From assembly GCA_026389845.1 (NCBI GenBank), contig JAPLHB010000154.1, forward strand, positions 1 through 41,791: a DNA stretch of 41,791 nucleotides, written 5' to 3'. Both the position numbers and the translations under genes were made by a program. The notes under the pieces were generated by a model, which did no database searches, had not been told where the DNA came from, and saw only the letters and a list, made by a program, of their open reading frames with translations. Shown in pieces: positions 22,115 to 29,904 of the stretch (its first letter is position 1; each line of letters opens with the position of its first letter). The DNA is from Chloroflexota bacterium. Lineage in GTDB: Bacteria; Chloroflexota; Anaerolineae; CG2-30-64-16.

Positions 22115-23137
22115 ATGTCTACTCATCCCTACATCGCCATCGAAGGCGCGATCGGCGTGGGCAAAAGCAGCCTGGCCCGTATCTTGGGCGAGGCGCTGCC
22201 GGCCGAGGTGCTGCTGGAAGTGTTCGAGGAAAACCCCTTCCTGAGCGACTTCTATGCCGACCGGTCGCGCTATGCATTCCAGACGCAAATCTTCTTCCTA
22301 TTGAGCCGCTACCGTCAGCAGCATAAGGTGATCGCCGAGACCCTCCGCCGCGGCGGTCTGGTCAGCGACTACCTGTTCGCCAAAGATTGGCTCTTCGCCC
22401 ACCTGAACCTGGCCGGCGACGAGCTGGCGATGTACGAGCGCGTCCATGCCATCCTGGGCGAGCAGATTCCGGCGCCGGACCTGGTGATCTATCTCCAAGC
22501 GTCCACCGATACGCTCATGCAACGGATCGCCATGCGCGACCGGCCCTACGAGCGCCAGATGTCGCGCGATTACATCAACGACCTGCGCCTGGCCTACGAG
22601 GCGTTTCTGGCCGACTATGCGACCGCGCCGGTGCTTGCCCTGGCCACCGACGACATTGATTTCGTCCGCAATCCCCACGACCGGGCCGGCGTTATCAGTC
22701 GAGTCAGGGAGACGCTGGCGGGCGCCGGCATCCAGCCATCGTTGCTCGACCTGGACGCCGCGGCCGGCGGGCCGACCTTGCTCACGGGGAGCCATCGTCT
22801 GCCCGATTTCCAGCAGTTCCATCGCGCCCTGGATAGCAAGAAGGGGTTCCTGAACGACCCCTACCTCAACTTCATCCTCCTGACCGAGGAGATCGGCGAA
22901 ATCGGCCGGGCCCTGGGCAAGACCTGGATCCGGCAGGATCAACTGCTGGGGCAGGTCGGCAACCGCCGGGAGGCGCAAGACCGGGCGGTAAACGAGCTGA
23001 GCAACACCCTGGGCGAGGAGCTGGCCGACGCCCTGGCCTATCTCCTCAAGATCGCCAACGACGCGGGGATTGACCTGGAAAGCGCGTACCTCAAGAAGAT
23101 GGGGGAAAACTGGGACGGAAAGTGGGATGGCCGGTGA
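22115..23137 (+). CDS. Deoxynucleoside kinase fused to a MazG-like NTP pyrophosphohydrolase
   Basis: 340 residues. N-terminal domain (1-205): P-loop EGAIGVGKSS (9-18), EENPFLSDFYADRSRYAFQTQIFFL, SDYLFAKD and the lid MRDRPYERQMS, as in bacterial deoxyadenosine/deoxyguanosine kinases. C-terminal domain (about 225-335): an all-helical MazG-like unit with LLTEEIGEIGRALG, LGEELADALAYLLKIAND and a helix ending KKMGENWDGKW; the Glu and Asp pattern EExxE...ExxD is kept. The first half makes dNMPs from nucleosides, the second would hydrolyse dNTPs or damaged NTPs to NMPs. The start at ATG 22115 is fixed by the P-loop; longer frames are antisense to the sigma factor. A second kinase follows at 23285. 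Confidence 0.88.
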   Translation: MSTHPYIAIEGAIGVGKSSLARILGEALPAEVLLEVFEENPFLSDFYADRSRYAFQTQIFFLLSRYRQQHKVIAETLRRGGLVSDYLFAKDWLFAHLNLAGDELAMYERVHAILGEQIPAPDLVIYLQASTDTLMQRIAMRDRPYERQMSRDYINDLRLAYEAFLADYATAPVLALATDDIDFVRNPHDRAGVISRVRETLAGAGIQPSLLDLDAAAGGPTLLTGSHRLPDFQQFHRALDSKKGFLNDPYLNFILLTEEIGEIGRALGKTWIRQDQLLGQVGNRREAQDRAVNELSNTLGEELADALAYLLKIANDAGIDLESAYLKKMGENWDGKWDGR

Positions 23138-23150
23138 CGAGTAATGAGTA

Positions 23151-23270
23151 GCACGCAACACGCAACACGCAACACGCAACACGCAACACGCAACACGCAA
23201 CACGCAACACGCAACACGCAGCACGCAGCACGCAACACGCAACACGCAACACGCAACACGCAACACGCAC
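23151..23270. repeat. Heptamer minisatellite (CACGCAA)n
   Basis: About 17 copies of the 7-mer ACACGCA/ACGCAGC lie between the two kinase genes. It is the complement of the GTGCGTG-type unit at 5070-5130. An open frame runs through it but encodes only Thr-Gln-His-Ala-type repeats and is not considered coding. Confidence 0.9.
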
Positions 23271-23284
23271 CGATCGGACACACC

Positions 23285-23926
23285 ATGCCTACCAAACGTT
23301 TCATCGCGATTGCCGGCAACATCGGCGTCGGCAAGTCTACCCTTACCAACCTGCTCAGCCAGCAGTTGGGCTGGGAGCCTTTCTACGAAGCGGTGGAAGA
23401 CAACCCGTACCTGGCGGATTTTTACGCCGACATGCCCCGGTTCGCCTTCCATTCGCAGATCTTCTTCCTCTCGCGTCGGCTGCGCCATCACCGCCGGCTG
23501 CTCGACTTCCCCGGCTCGGTGGTGCAGGATCGCAGTGTCTACGAGGATGCTGAGATCTTCGCTTACAACCTGTACCAGCAGGGCCACATGGGCGAGCGCG
23601 ATTTCCGCACCTATCGCGAGTTGTACGAGGTGCTCGTCGAATTCCTGCCCCCGCCCGACCTGGTGGTTTACCTGCGGGCGTCGGTCCCCACTCTGCTGTA
23701 CCGCATCGCCCAACGCGGGCGCACGTTCGAGCGCAGCATAACGCCCGAGTATCTGACGCTACTCAACGGGCTGTACGCCGCATGGATGCGTGATTTTTCC
23801 CTCTGTCCCGTGCTGACCGTGCCCGCCGATGACCTGGATTTCGTCCACAACAACGCACACCTGGACCTCATCATCCACAAGATCGAGGAAAGGCTGACCG
23901 GAAAGGAAGAAGTGGTATTTCCTTGA
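23285..23926 (+). CDS. Deoxynucleoside kinase (deoxyadenosine/deoxyguanosine kinase family)
   Basis: 213 residues. P-loop GNIGVGKST, then EAVEDNPYLADFYADMPRFAFHSQIFFL, the DRS motif in VQDRSVYEDAEIFA, lid RIAQRGRTFERSI and the late PADDLDFVHN. It phosphorylates deoxynucleosides (purine preferred in close relatives). The start ATG 23285 is chosen from the family N-terminus (TKRFIAIAGNIGVGK); the heptamer array directly upstream is not translated in my view. It may be co-transcribed with the kinase-MazG fusion and shares its fold, an old duplication. Confidence 0.93.
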   Translation: MPTKRFIAIAGNIGVGKSTLTNLLSQQLGWEPFYEAVEDNPYLADFYADMPRFAFHSQIFFLSRRLRHHRRLLDFPGSVVQDRSVYEDAEIFAYNLYQQGHMGERDFRTYRELYEVLVEFLPPPDLVVYLRASVPTLLYRIAQRGRTFERSITPEYLTLLNGLYAAWMRDFSLCPVLTVPADDLDFVHNNAHLDLIIHKIEERLTGKEEVVFP

Positions 23927-23929
23927 GGT

Positions 23930-23958
23930 TTGCATCCTGGCGCGTGTCGTGCTATAAT
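23930..23958 (+). promoter_or_regulatory. Promoter of the propeller-like gene
   Basis: TTGCAT (23930-23935) and a perfect TATAAT (23953-23958) are separated by 17 bases; the ATG follows 42 bases later, behind GAGGAGG. Confidence 0.8.
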
Positions 23959-23999
23959 CGTCTGCGATCCGCCGTGCTGTCTTTTCCGAGGAGGCGCCG

Positions 24000-25070
24000 A
24001 TGACTTCACCGATCCCCTGGTCCACCAGCGATCCAATCTCCGTCGCTCCGGCGGATAGCCGCGAGCCGGCCGTGACGACCGCGGGCGAAACGCTCCATTT
24101 GCTCTGGACCAAAGACAAGGTCATCTACCACAGCGCGCGCACGGCTGAAGTGTGGAGTGCGCCGGTGCTGGTGGCCTGCGGCGAGCAACCAGCGTTGGCA
24201 ACGACCCCCGACGGCCGCGTGCATTGTTTGTTTGTCAATCAGTTTGCCGGAAACTACGAGATCTACTACGTCTGGTGGAATGGCGCGGCCTGGTCGCTCC
24301 CGCAGCCCGTCTCGCGAACCACAGGCGGCTCGCAGCAGCCCAGCCTGGCGGTTGCGCCGGATGGCAGCCTGCACGCGACCTGGGCCGACACGACGCCGGG
24401 GTTTTCGACGATCTACCACGGCCAGAGCGATCCCATCGCCTGGAGCAGCGAGCCGATCCCGAACGGCCGCGGCAGCGCGCCGGCCATCGCCGTCACACCC
24501 AACGGCGACGTGTACCTGGCCTGGCAGGATCGCCAACTGGATACCCTCCGGTACGAGGTCTACGGCAGCATCTTGCACGGGGAGACGTGGAGCCTGCCCG
24601 ACATCGTGTCGGACACGCCAAACAGTCATTCGCTCCAGCCCAGGCTGGCGACGAACGCCCAGGGCGGCTGTCACATGGTCTGGCAGGAGGAATCGGACGG
24701 TATCTACCGCGTGCAACACGCCGATTGGCGCGGCGGTGGCTGGTCAACGCCGGTGGACGTCTCCGCCACCGAGGCCGATTGCCGGCTGGCGCGCATCGCC
24801 GCGATTCGACAAGGATTGCTGGAGGTGATCTGGGCGGAAGGCCCGGCGCTGAGACATCGCGTGCGTCCGTCGGATTACGACGCGACCTGGTGGAACCCCG
24901 AAATCGCCCCCGACGCCTACGCCGGCCTCTGCGAGTTGGCCCTGGCGATCAGCCGGGCCGGCCGGGTGCATGTCGTAAGCTGCCAGGTGGAAGCCAGCGG
25001 CGTGCGCCGGCTCTATTACACGCAGCGGGAACCGCTGTACAAACACACGACCTTCGCGCCGGTGGGCTAA
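24000..25070 (+). CDS. Cytoplasmic sialidase/beta-propeller-like repeat protein
   Basis: 356 residues without signal peptide or membrane segment. Repeats of about 50 residues share the pattern QPSLAVAPDGSLHATWAD, APAIAVTPNGDVYLAWQD, QPRLATNAQGGCHMVWQE and IYYVWWNGAAWSLPQPVS (aromatic W-S-x-P end). This is the blade pattern of sialidase-like six-bladed propellers; the catalytic Arg triad and Asp of true sialidases are not evident, so enzymatic activity is doubtful. It has its own promoter and GGAGG site and is convergent with the PrsW operon. Confidence 0.7.
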   Translation: MTSPIPWSTSDPISVAPADSREPAVTTAGETLHLLWTKDKVIYHSARTAEVWSAPVLVACGEQPALATTPDGRVHCLFVNQFAGNYEIYYVWWNGAAWSLPQPVSRTTGGSQQPSLAVAPDGSLHATWADTTPGFSTIYHGQSDPIAWSSEPIPNGRGSAPAIAVTPNGDVYLAWQDRQLDTLRYEVYGSILHGETWSLPDIVSDTPNSHSLQPRLATNAQGGCHMVWQEESDGIYRVQHADWRGGGWSTPVDVSATEADCRLARIAAIRQGLLEVIWAEGPALRHRVRPSDYDATWWNPEIAPDAYAGLCELALAISRAGRVHVVSCQVEASGVRRLYYTQREPLYKHTTFAPVG

Positions 25071-25098
25071 GCGTCCACCCATTCTGATCCGCCGACCG

Positions 25099-26136
25099 TT
25101 ACCCCTCCGCTACATCCACTTCCCCCCATCCTGCCGCCGCGCGGGCGACGGCGAGGCGGCTTTCCAGTTGACCGAGGCGCCGCGCAAGCAGGCCGTCCTG
25201 TCCCTGCACGCGCACGCGGTGCAGGGTGAAAGCCAACTCCGTCATCGTATTCTGCCACCGGCTCGCGGCGCGGACCGCGGGCCAGCCGCCCCCCCGCCGC
25301 GCCTCGGCAAGCTGACGCGCCCGGCCGCCCGTGGAGAGCAGCCGGTCGTACTCCTGCACGGTGAGCAACCGGCCGACCGCCGCCTGCAACTCGGCTCGAA
25401 TCCACCCCCGCTCCTGACGCAGCGCCAGGCCGATCATCACGGCCACCAGCAGGACGCCGCTGCCATCGCTGAATAGACTCACCAGAAAGGCTGCCGGCGC
25501 GGCGGACGTCAGCGAAGCGCCGAGGTTGTGGATCGCATGGGCGACGATCGCTGCGGCCAGGCCGATGAGCGGCACAGTGCGCCGGCCGAAGCGGCCCGTC
25601 GCCATCCGCGCATAGCCCAATCCCGCGCCGGTGAACGCCGTAAAGAAGGCGTGATTCAGCCCGAACAGCACGCTGCGCATGAGCACCACGATACCCCAGT
25701 TGCCCCAGCCTCCCTGATCGAGCGCGCCGAGAAAGTAGAACACGTTTTCGGTCATGCCGAAGCCGAAGCCGATCAGCGCGCCGTAGAGGATGCCGTCGAG
25801 CACATCGTCGAATTCACCGGGCCAGAGCAGCAGGATGAGCAGCAAGGCTGCGCCCTTCGCCAACTCCTCGACCACCGGCGCGATCCCGCCGGACGAGATC
25901 ACATCGCTGACCAACTCGTTGCCCAGCCCGCCGAATGGCACGCCGAAAATCCCCTCGGCGACCACCGCCAGGATGACCGCGGGAATCGCGCCCCAGAGAA
26001 AGGCGGCCGTCAGCAGCGGCAGCGGCTCGCGCTCATAGCGGTCACACCACCAGACGAGTCGCGTCCAGAGCGCCGTGGGAATGGCGGTTGCGAAGAAGGA
26101 AAAAAGGAGACCGAGGAGAAGGGTACTGGTGTCCAT
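25099..26136 (-). CDS. PrsW-family intramembrane metalloprotease
   Basis: 345 residues from ATG 26136, which has GAGGGAAG just upstream; an ATG nine codons earlier lacks a site. About seven to eight membrane helices occupy residues 1-230. PrsW motifs: EELAKG (VVEELAKGAALLL), the second Glu in FGMTENVFYFLGA, H in LNHAFFTAFTG and HAIHN. B. subtilis PrsW cuts an anti-sigma factor; the target here is unknown, though an ECF/anti-sigma pair is encoded 3 kb away. A cytoplasmic C-terminal tail (about 240-345) is rich in Arg and Ala. Third gene of the DUF362-PHP-PrsW operon. Confidence 0.88.
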   Translation of the reverse strand: MDTSTLLLGLLFSFFATAIPTALWTRLVWWCDRYEREPLPLLTAAFLWGAIPAVILAVVAEGIFGVPFGGLGNELVSDVISSGGIAPVVEELAKGAALLLILLLWPGEFDDVLDGILYGALIGFGFGMTENVFYFLGALDQGGWGNWGIVVLMRSVLFGLNHAFFTAFTGAGLGYARMATGRFGRRTVPLIGLAAAIVAHAIHNLGASLTSAAPAAFLVSLFSDGSGVLLVAVMIGLALRQERGWIRAELQAAVGRLLTVQEYDRLLSTGGRARQLAEARRGGGWPAVRAASRWQNTMTELAFTLHRVRVQGQDGLLARRLGQLESRLAVARAAAGWGEVDVAEG

Positions 26137-26174
26137 GCGAGCTTCCCTCGTGGTATCCACCATGCGGACCGCTT

Positions 26175-26834
26175 CTAACGTTTCCGCAGCTTGGCAAACG
26201 TACTGGCGAAGTGGGGCCAGGGGCCGCTAAGACGACCGCCCGCAGTCGCCTCGCGCAGGCTGGCGAGAAATGCGTCGGGGGTATTCTCGAATGGCGGCAG
26301 TGTCAGGAAGCCCCGACCTACCTCGGCGGCCATGTGGGCGTCGCTGCCCGCGGTGATCGCTTTCCTGTGCAGTCGCGCCAGTTCCGCGGCCCGGCCATTG
26401 TCGGCGGCGAGGAGGCAGCGAGCGTTGAAGACCTCCAGCGCGTCCACGCGTGTGATGACCTCCAGCGTATGCCGCTCGCCCAGCGCTGAGTCACGCAGCC
26501 GGTCGAGCGGATGCGAGATACTAATGACCGCGCCCTGGTCGCGCAGCCGGCGGATCGTCTCGTCCAGCGACAGGCCGGGCGGCACAGTCTCCCGGACGTA
26601 GTAAGCAATCAACTCGCCACCGGTCGCGGTCTGGATCTCCTCCCCGACGATGACAAAGTCGGGGGCCAACCGTTGCGCGACCAGCGCCCCTTCGATCGTG
26701 TTGTGATCCGTAACGGCCAGCCGATCCAGCCCGACGGCCCGCGCGCGCGCAATCAGAGCGGCCGGATCGGTCTGCGAGTCGGGAGAAAAACATGTGTGCG
26801 TGTGGAGGTCAATCGTGTATACGCGATTCTGCAT
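26175..26834 (-). CDS. PHP-domain metal-dependent phosphoesterase
   Basis: 219 residues. Metal-site motifs of the PHP fold: DLHTHTCFSPDS (9-20), VTDHNT (41-46), GEEI, SHPLDR, and GSDAH. It is close to YciV/TrpH-type 3'-5' phosphoesterases acting on nucleotides or short RNA, but substrate cannot be read off. It starts 3 bases after the DUF362 stop and ends 38 bases before the chosen PrsW start. Confidence 0.9.
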   Translation of the reverse strand: MQNRVYTIDLHTHTCFSPDSQTDPAALIARARAVGLDRLAVTDHNTIEGALVAQRLAPDFVIVGEEIQTATGGELIAYYVRETVPPGLSLDETIRRLRDQGAVISISHPLDRLRDSALGERHTLEVITRVDALEVFNARCLLAADNGRAAELARLHRKAITAGSDAHMAAEVGRGFLTLPPFENTPDAFLASLREATAGGRLSGPWPHFASTFAKLRKR

Positions 26835-26837
26835 GCG

Positions 26838-28055
26838 TCAGTCTCGTTCGCCGCGGCGACCCAACAGCAAAAGGCCGCCAGCGATGAGCAACCCCAGCAG
26901 CGTCGCACCGGCGACCGCGGTCGTGCGTGGTTCCATGCCAGGCATCACCACCTGGCCGTCGCCATAGGTTTGGAACATCCGGCCCCATTTGGTATCTAAC
27001 GCGGCCTGCACCCGCGGCCGGCCGACGAAGGGGTACCAATAGACGTTGTGATAGAAGTTCGAGGCGAAATAGCTCCACGGCACGAGCGGTGAGCGCAGCA
27101 GCAGATTTTCGAACGGCTTGAGCGCGCCGTGGTAGATCAGCTTTTGCCCCTTGCTGGCGAAGGTGTCCTCTTGGACGAAATGCCAGTCCTCGGCCGAGAT
27201 GTCGTGGCCGACGATCTCGATCTGTTTCGGATCGCCTATGCCCAGCCCCAACTCATGGCCCAGGCGAATGAATTGCAGATCCAACGGGTTGAAGCCTTGC
27301 AGCTTGGCCGAGACCGCGTCGATCGCCACCTGGTCGGCCGAGGCCAGGAGGATGTCCTTCTCATACCACCGCATCGCGCGCGGGCCGGGGCCGTCGCCCG
27401 CGAACGTGCCGTCCATCACCGCAAAGAGGCCGCTGTGAATCTCCTGTTGGATTGCCAGCAGATCCACCACAGTCTCGTGGATGACGCCGTGCGTCCAATG
27501 TCGCTTCTCGTTCAGCAGCCCGCCGAACGCATTCTTCATCGCGCCGGTGATGACGGTGAAGACGTGCGTCTTGACCGTGGGCAACTGGATGATGTTCTTG
27601 TCGAAGAAGTATTCGGGCAGCAGGATGCCCTCTGGAAAGATCTTGTCCAGCACAAGCATCGGCGCCTTGGGCGTGTAGCGCACCCAGCGCACCTCCGGCT
27701 CGTACAGATGGACGTTGCGCAGCCCGTAGGCGTCCACCACGGCCTTGTGCTTGTTATTGCTCTCGCCGACGTAGGCATCTACCACCACGGTCTTGTTGTG
27801 TGCCGCCGACAGGTTCTGGTACCCGTCGCCTTGCAGCTTGCGGATCACCCCTTCGATCTGCCAGGGTGTGCTGGAGCAGGCCGGATACCAGGTCTGCCAC
27901 GAGATGTTGATCTTGAGAATCGTCTCACGGTCGGCCGGCAAGGCGGCGCGGTAATCCGCCATGTCCATCAACCGGCCGATGTCTTCGAGAACGGTTTCCG
28001 GGCGGGTCTTTAGGACAGCGACTTTGCCCTTGCCCGGGAAGTTGCGCGGGATCAT
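26838..28055 (-). CDS. DUF362-domain protein with C-terminal membrane anchor
   Basis: 405 residues. The N-terminal VAVLKTRPETVLEDIGRLMD and central IIQLPTVKTHVFTVITGAMKNAFGGLL and AVMDGTFAGDGPGPR are DUF362 signatures; no ferredoxin Cys clusters, which some DUF362 proteins carry, are present. The last 35 residues (TTAVAGATLLGLLIAGGLLLLGRRG) form one membrane helix followed by basic residues, so the domain would face outside or the membrane surface. Function of the family is unknown. AGGAGGT precedes the ATG, and a promoter lies at 28090-28119 on the minus strand. Confidence 0.85.
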   Translation of the reverse strand: MIPRNFPGKGKVAVLKTRPETVLEDIGRLMDMADYRAALPADRETILKINISWQTWYPACSSTPWQIEGVIRKLQGDGYQNLSAAHNKTVVVDAYVGESNNKHKAVVDAYGLRNVHLYEPEVRWVRYTPKAPMLVLDKIFPEGILLPEYFFDKNIIQLPTVKTHVFTVITGAMKNAFGGLLNEKRHWTHGVIHETVVDLLAIQQEIHSGLFAVMDGTFAGDGPGPRAMRWYEKDILLASADQVAIDAVSAKLQGFNPLDLQFIRLGHELGLGIGDPKQIEIVGHDISAEDWHFVQEDTFASKGQKLIYHGALKPFENLLLRSPLVPWSYFASNFYHNVYWYPFVGRPRVQAALDTKWGRMFQTYGDGQVVMPGMEPRTTAVAGATLLGLLIAGGLLLLGRRGERD

Positions 28056-28089
28056 CTATCTACCTCCTGAAAGTGCGTTCAACTGGCGC

Positions 28090-28119
28090 AGTATAGTCGA
28101 ATTGAGTCTCATTGTCCAA
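28090..28119 (-). promoter_or_regulatory. Promoter of the DUF362-PHP-PrsW operon
   Basis: On the minus strand TTGGAC (28119-28114) and TATACT (28095-28090) with an 18-base spacer, 35 bases from the DUF362 ATG. Confidence 0.65.
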
Positions 28120-28127
28120 CAACAAGA

Positions 28128-28156
28128 TTGCCGTATCGCAGGAAGTATGATATAGT
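28128..28156 (+). promoter_or_regulatory. Promoter of the GAF histidine kinase
   Basis: TTGCCG (28128-28133) and TATAGT (28151-28156) are 17 bases apart. TATAGT is mirrored by ACTATA (28164-28169), a possible small operator over the start point. Confidence 0.65.
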
Positions 28157-28185
28157 CAGGTAAACTATACCTACACGGTGATCAC

Positions 28186-29814
28186 TTGACGACCTCACAC
28201 GACCTGAGCTTTGCCGCCCGCGACATTCTAACCCGCCTGCCGAACGCCACGAGAAGCTCGGACGTTCCGACCCTGTGGCGGGAAATCCTCGCGGGCCTGC
28301 GTGAGGCGGCCGCGGCGAGTGGAACCTGGCTGAATCTGAACTGTCCGCTCGCGCTGAACCTGCAAGCTGGCGCGCTGACGCCGGCCAGCCAGGCGGCGTT
28401 GGCTGATTGGGTGCCACCCGTCGAGCCAGAACAAGCCATCGCAATTTGCCCCGCCCCCGATCAGGTGTTGCTGGGCGTGACCATCTGGGGCAACGAGGGG
28501 CAGGCGGACGGGGTCGTGGCGCTGGCATTCCCCCCTGGCGCCAGGTGGGACGACCGGGCGGCCGGCGAACTCTACATCGCGCTCCAGGCCGTGGCCGCAG
28601 TAGGCCACAGTTGCTTCACGTTGAACGCGACCGAAGAGCGGCTTAGCCGTTTCCGGTATCTGTATGAAGTGGGCCAGGCGATCTCTTCGACCCTGGATCT
28701 GCAGGAGGTGTTGCGGCAGAGCACCGAACGCATGGCCGACGTCCTCCAGGCCGAAGCCAGCACCCTCATGCTGATTGACGAAGCCCGGCAGGAGCTGGTC
28801 TTCACCGTGCCTGCCGGGCCCGCCCAAAAGATCCTGCGCGAGCACCGGATGCCCATGGGTCGCGGGGTTGCGGGTTGGGTCGTCACACACAGCCAGCCGA
28901 TCATCATCCCCGACGTCGCCACGGACACCCGTTTCTACGTGGCAGTGGATCAGGTCAGTGGATTTCGCACCCACTCGATCATGGCGGTGCCGTTACAGGT
29001 CAAGGGCAAAACCATCGGGGTGGCCGAGGTCATCAACAAAATAGACGGCAGTGCATTTTCGGCCCACGACGAGCAATGGTTGAGCATCCTGGCGCCGCTC
29101 ATCGCCGCGGCCATTGACAACGCACGCCTGTTCGCCGCGCTGCGTGAAGAGCACGACCGCATCATCGCCGCGGAGGAAAATGTACGCCACGAGTTGGCGC
29201 GCGACTTGCACGACGGCCCCGCGCAAATCTTGGCCGCCCTCATTCTAAACATAGACGTGGCGCGCCGCCAACTCGGCGTGCGGCCCGATCGTATGGCCGC
29301 CGAGCTGAATTTCCTGGAAAGTCTGGCTCAGGAGGCAAATCACGAAATCCGCAACCTGCTGTTTGGCCTGCGGCCGCTGGTGCTGGAAACCCACGGCTTG
29401 AGCGCGGCCCTGAAACAGTTGGTGGAACGTCACCAGAAGCGCGCCCACTGCCAGACCAATCTGGATGTGGATGCTTTGCCCGACGAAGCCGTTGAGCCAG
29501 GCGTGGCAAGCACCCTGTTCGTCATCGTGCAAGAAGCGCTCAACAATATCTACAAGCACGCGCAGGCGCAGAACGTGGTCATTCGGCTGGGCGCCAACAA
29601 AGGCAACCTCTGGGTCGAGATCGAGGATGACGGCGTGGGGTTCGACGTTGACAAAGTGACGAGCAGTTACAGCGAGCGCGGCAGCTTCGGCCTGCTGAAC
29701 ATTCGCGAACGGGCGCGATTGATCGAGGGCAGCGCCCAGTTCATTTCACCCTCGCCGCGCGGCGGACGCGGCACCCTGGTGCGTGTGGAAGTACCTTTGC
29801 AGCATCGGTCGTAG
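28186..29814 (+). CDS. GAF-domain sensor histidine kinase (NarL-partner, HisKA_3 type)
   Basis: 542 residues. A poorly conserved N-terminal region (1-145) is followed by a GAF domain (about 165-310: DLQEVLRQSTERMADVLQAEA, MGRGVAGWVVTHSQPIIIPD, VPLQVKGKTIGVAEVINK). The dimerisation/phosphoacceptor part has H342 in ARDLHDGPAQILA, and the HATPase end has EALNNIYKHAQAQ and EDDGVGFD. No membrane helices, so it senses a cytoplasmic signal. The usual partner is a LuxR-type response regulator; none is in the window. The start is a TTG at 28186 with GGTGA 3 bases before it; no ATG fits. It is divergent from the DUF362 operon. Confidence 0.93.
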   Translation: MTTSHDLSFAARDILTRLPNATRSSDVPTLWREILAGLREAAAASGTWLNLNCPLALNLQAGALTPASQAALADWVPPVEPEQAIAICPAPDQVLLGVTIWGNEGQADGVVALAFPPGARWDDRAAGELYIALQAVAAVGHSCFTLNATEERLSRFRYLYEVGQAISSTLDLQEVLRQSTERMADVLQAEASTLMLIDEARQELVFTVPAGPAQKILREHRMPMGRGVAGWVVTHSQPIIIPDVATDTRFYVAVDQVSGFRTHSIMAVPLQVKGKTIGVAEVINKIDGSAFSAHDEQWLSILAPLIAAAIDNARLFAALREEHDRIIAAEENVRHELARDLHDGPAQILAALILNIDVARRQLGVRPDRMAAELNFLESLAQEANHEIRNLLFGLRPLVLETHGLSAALKQLVERHQKRAHCQTNLDVDALPDEAVEPGVASTLFVIVQEALNNIYKHAQAQNVVIRLGANKGNLWVEIEDDGVGFDVDKVTSSYSERGSFGLLNIRERARLIEGSAQFISPSPRGGRGTLVRVEVPLQHRS

Positions 29815-29845
29815 AGCAAGGCGATGGCGACAAAGCCGCCTGGTG

Positions 29846-29886
29846 ACAGACATGCCCGGCAGTCAATGACTGCCGGGCATGTCTGT
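29846..29886. terminator. 18-bp perfect hairpin between convergent genes
   Basis: ACAGACATGCCCGGCAGT (29846-29863) pairs without mismatch with ACTGCCGGGCATGTCTGT (29869-29886), loop CAATG. It lies between the histidine kinase (+) and fusA2 (-). No T-run, so termination may be weak or factor-assisted. Confidence 0.7.
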
Positions 29887-29904
29887 ATTGGACGGAACGG
29901 GAAG

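Noticed and set aside
23144..23284. N-terminal extension of the second kinase made of QHATRNT repeats
   Set aside because: It is translated minisatellite; the family start is MPTKRFIAIAGNIG at 23285.
22298..23713. 471-codon minus-strand frame through the heptamer array (RVACCVL repeats)
   Set aside because: Antisense to two kinases; the repeating part is the minisatellite.
24152..25087. 311-codon plus-strand frame overlapping the propeller-like gene
   Set aside because: Arg/Gly-rich +1 shadow of the frame at 24000, which has promoter, ribosome site and a repeat pattern that makes sense.
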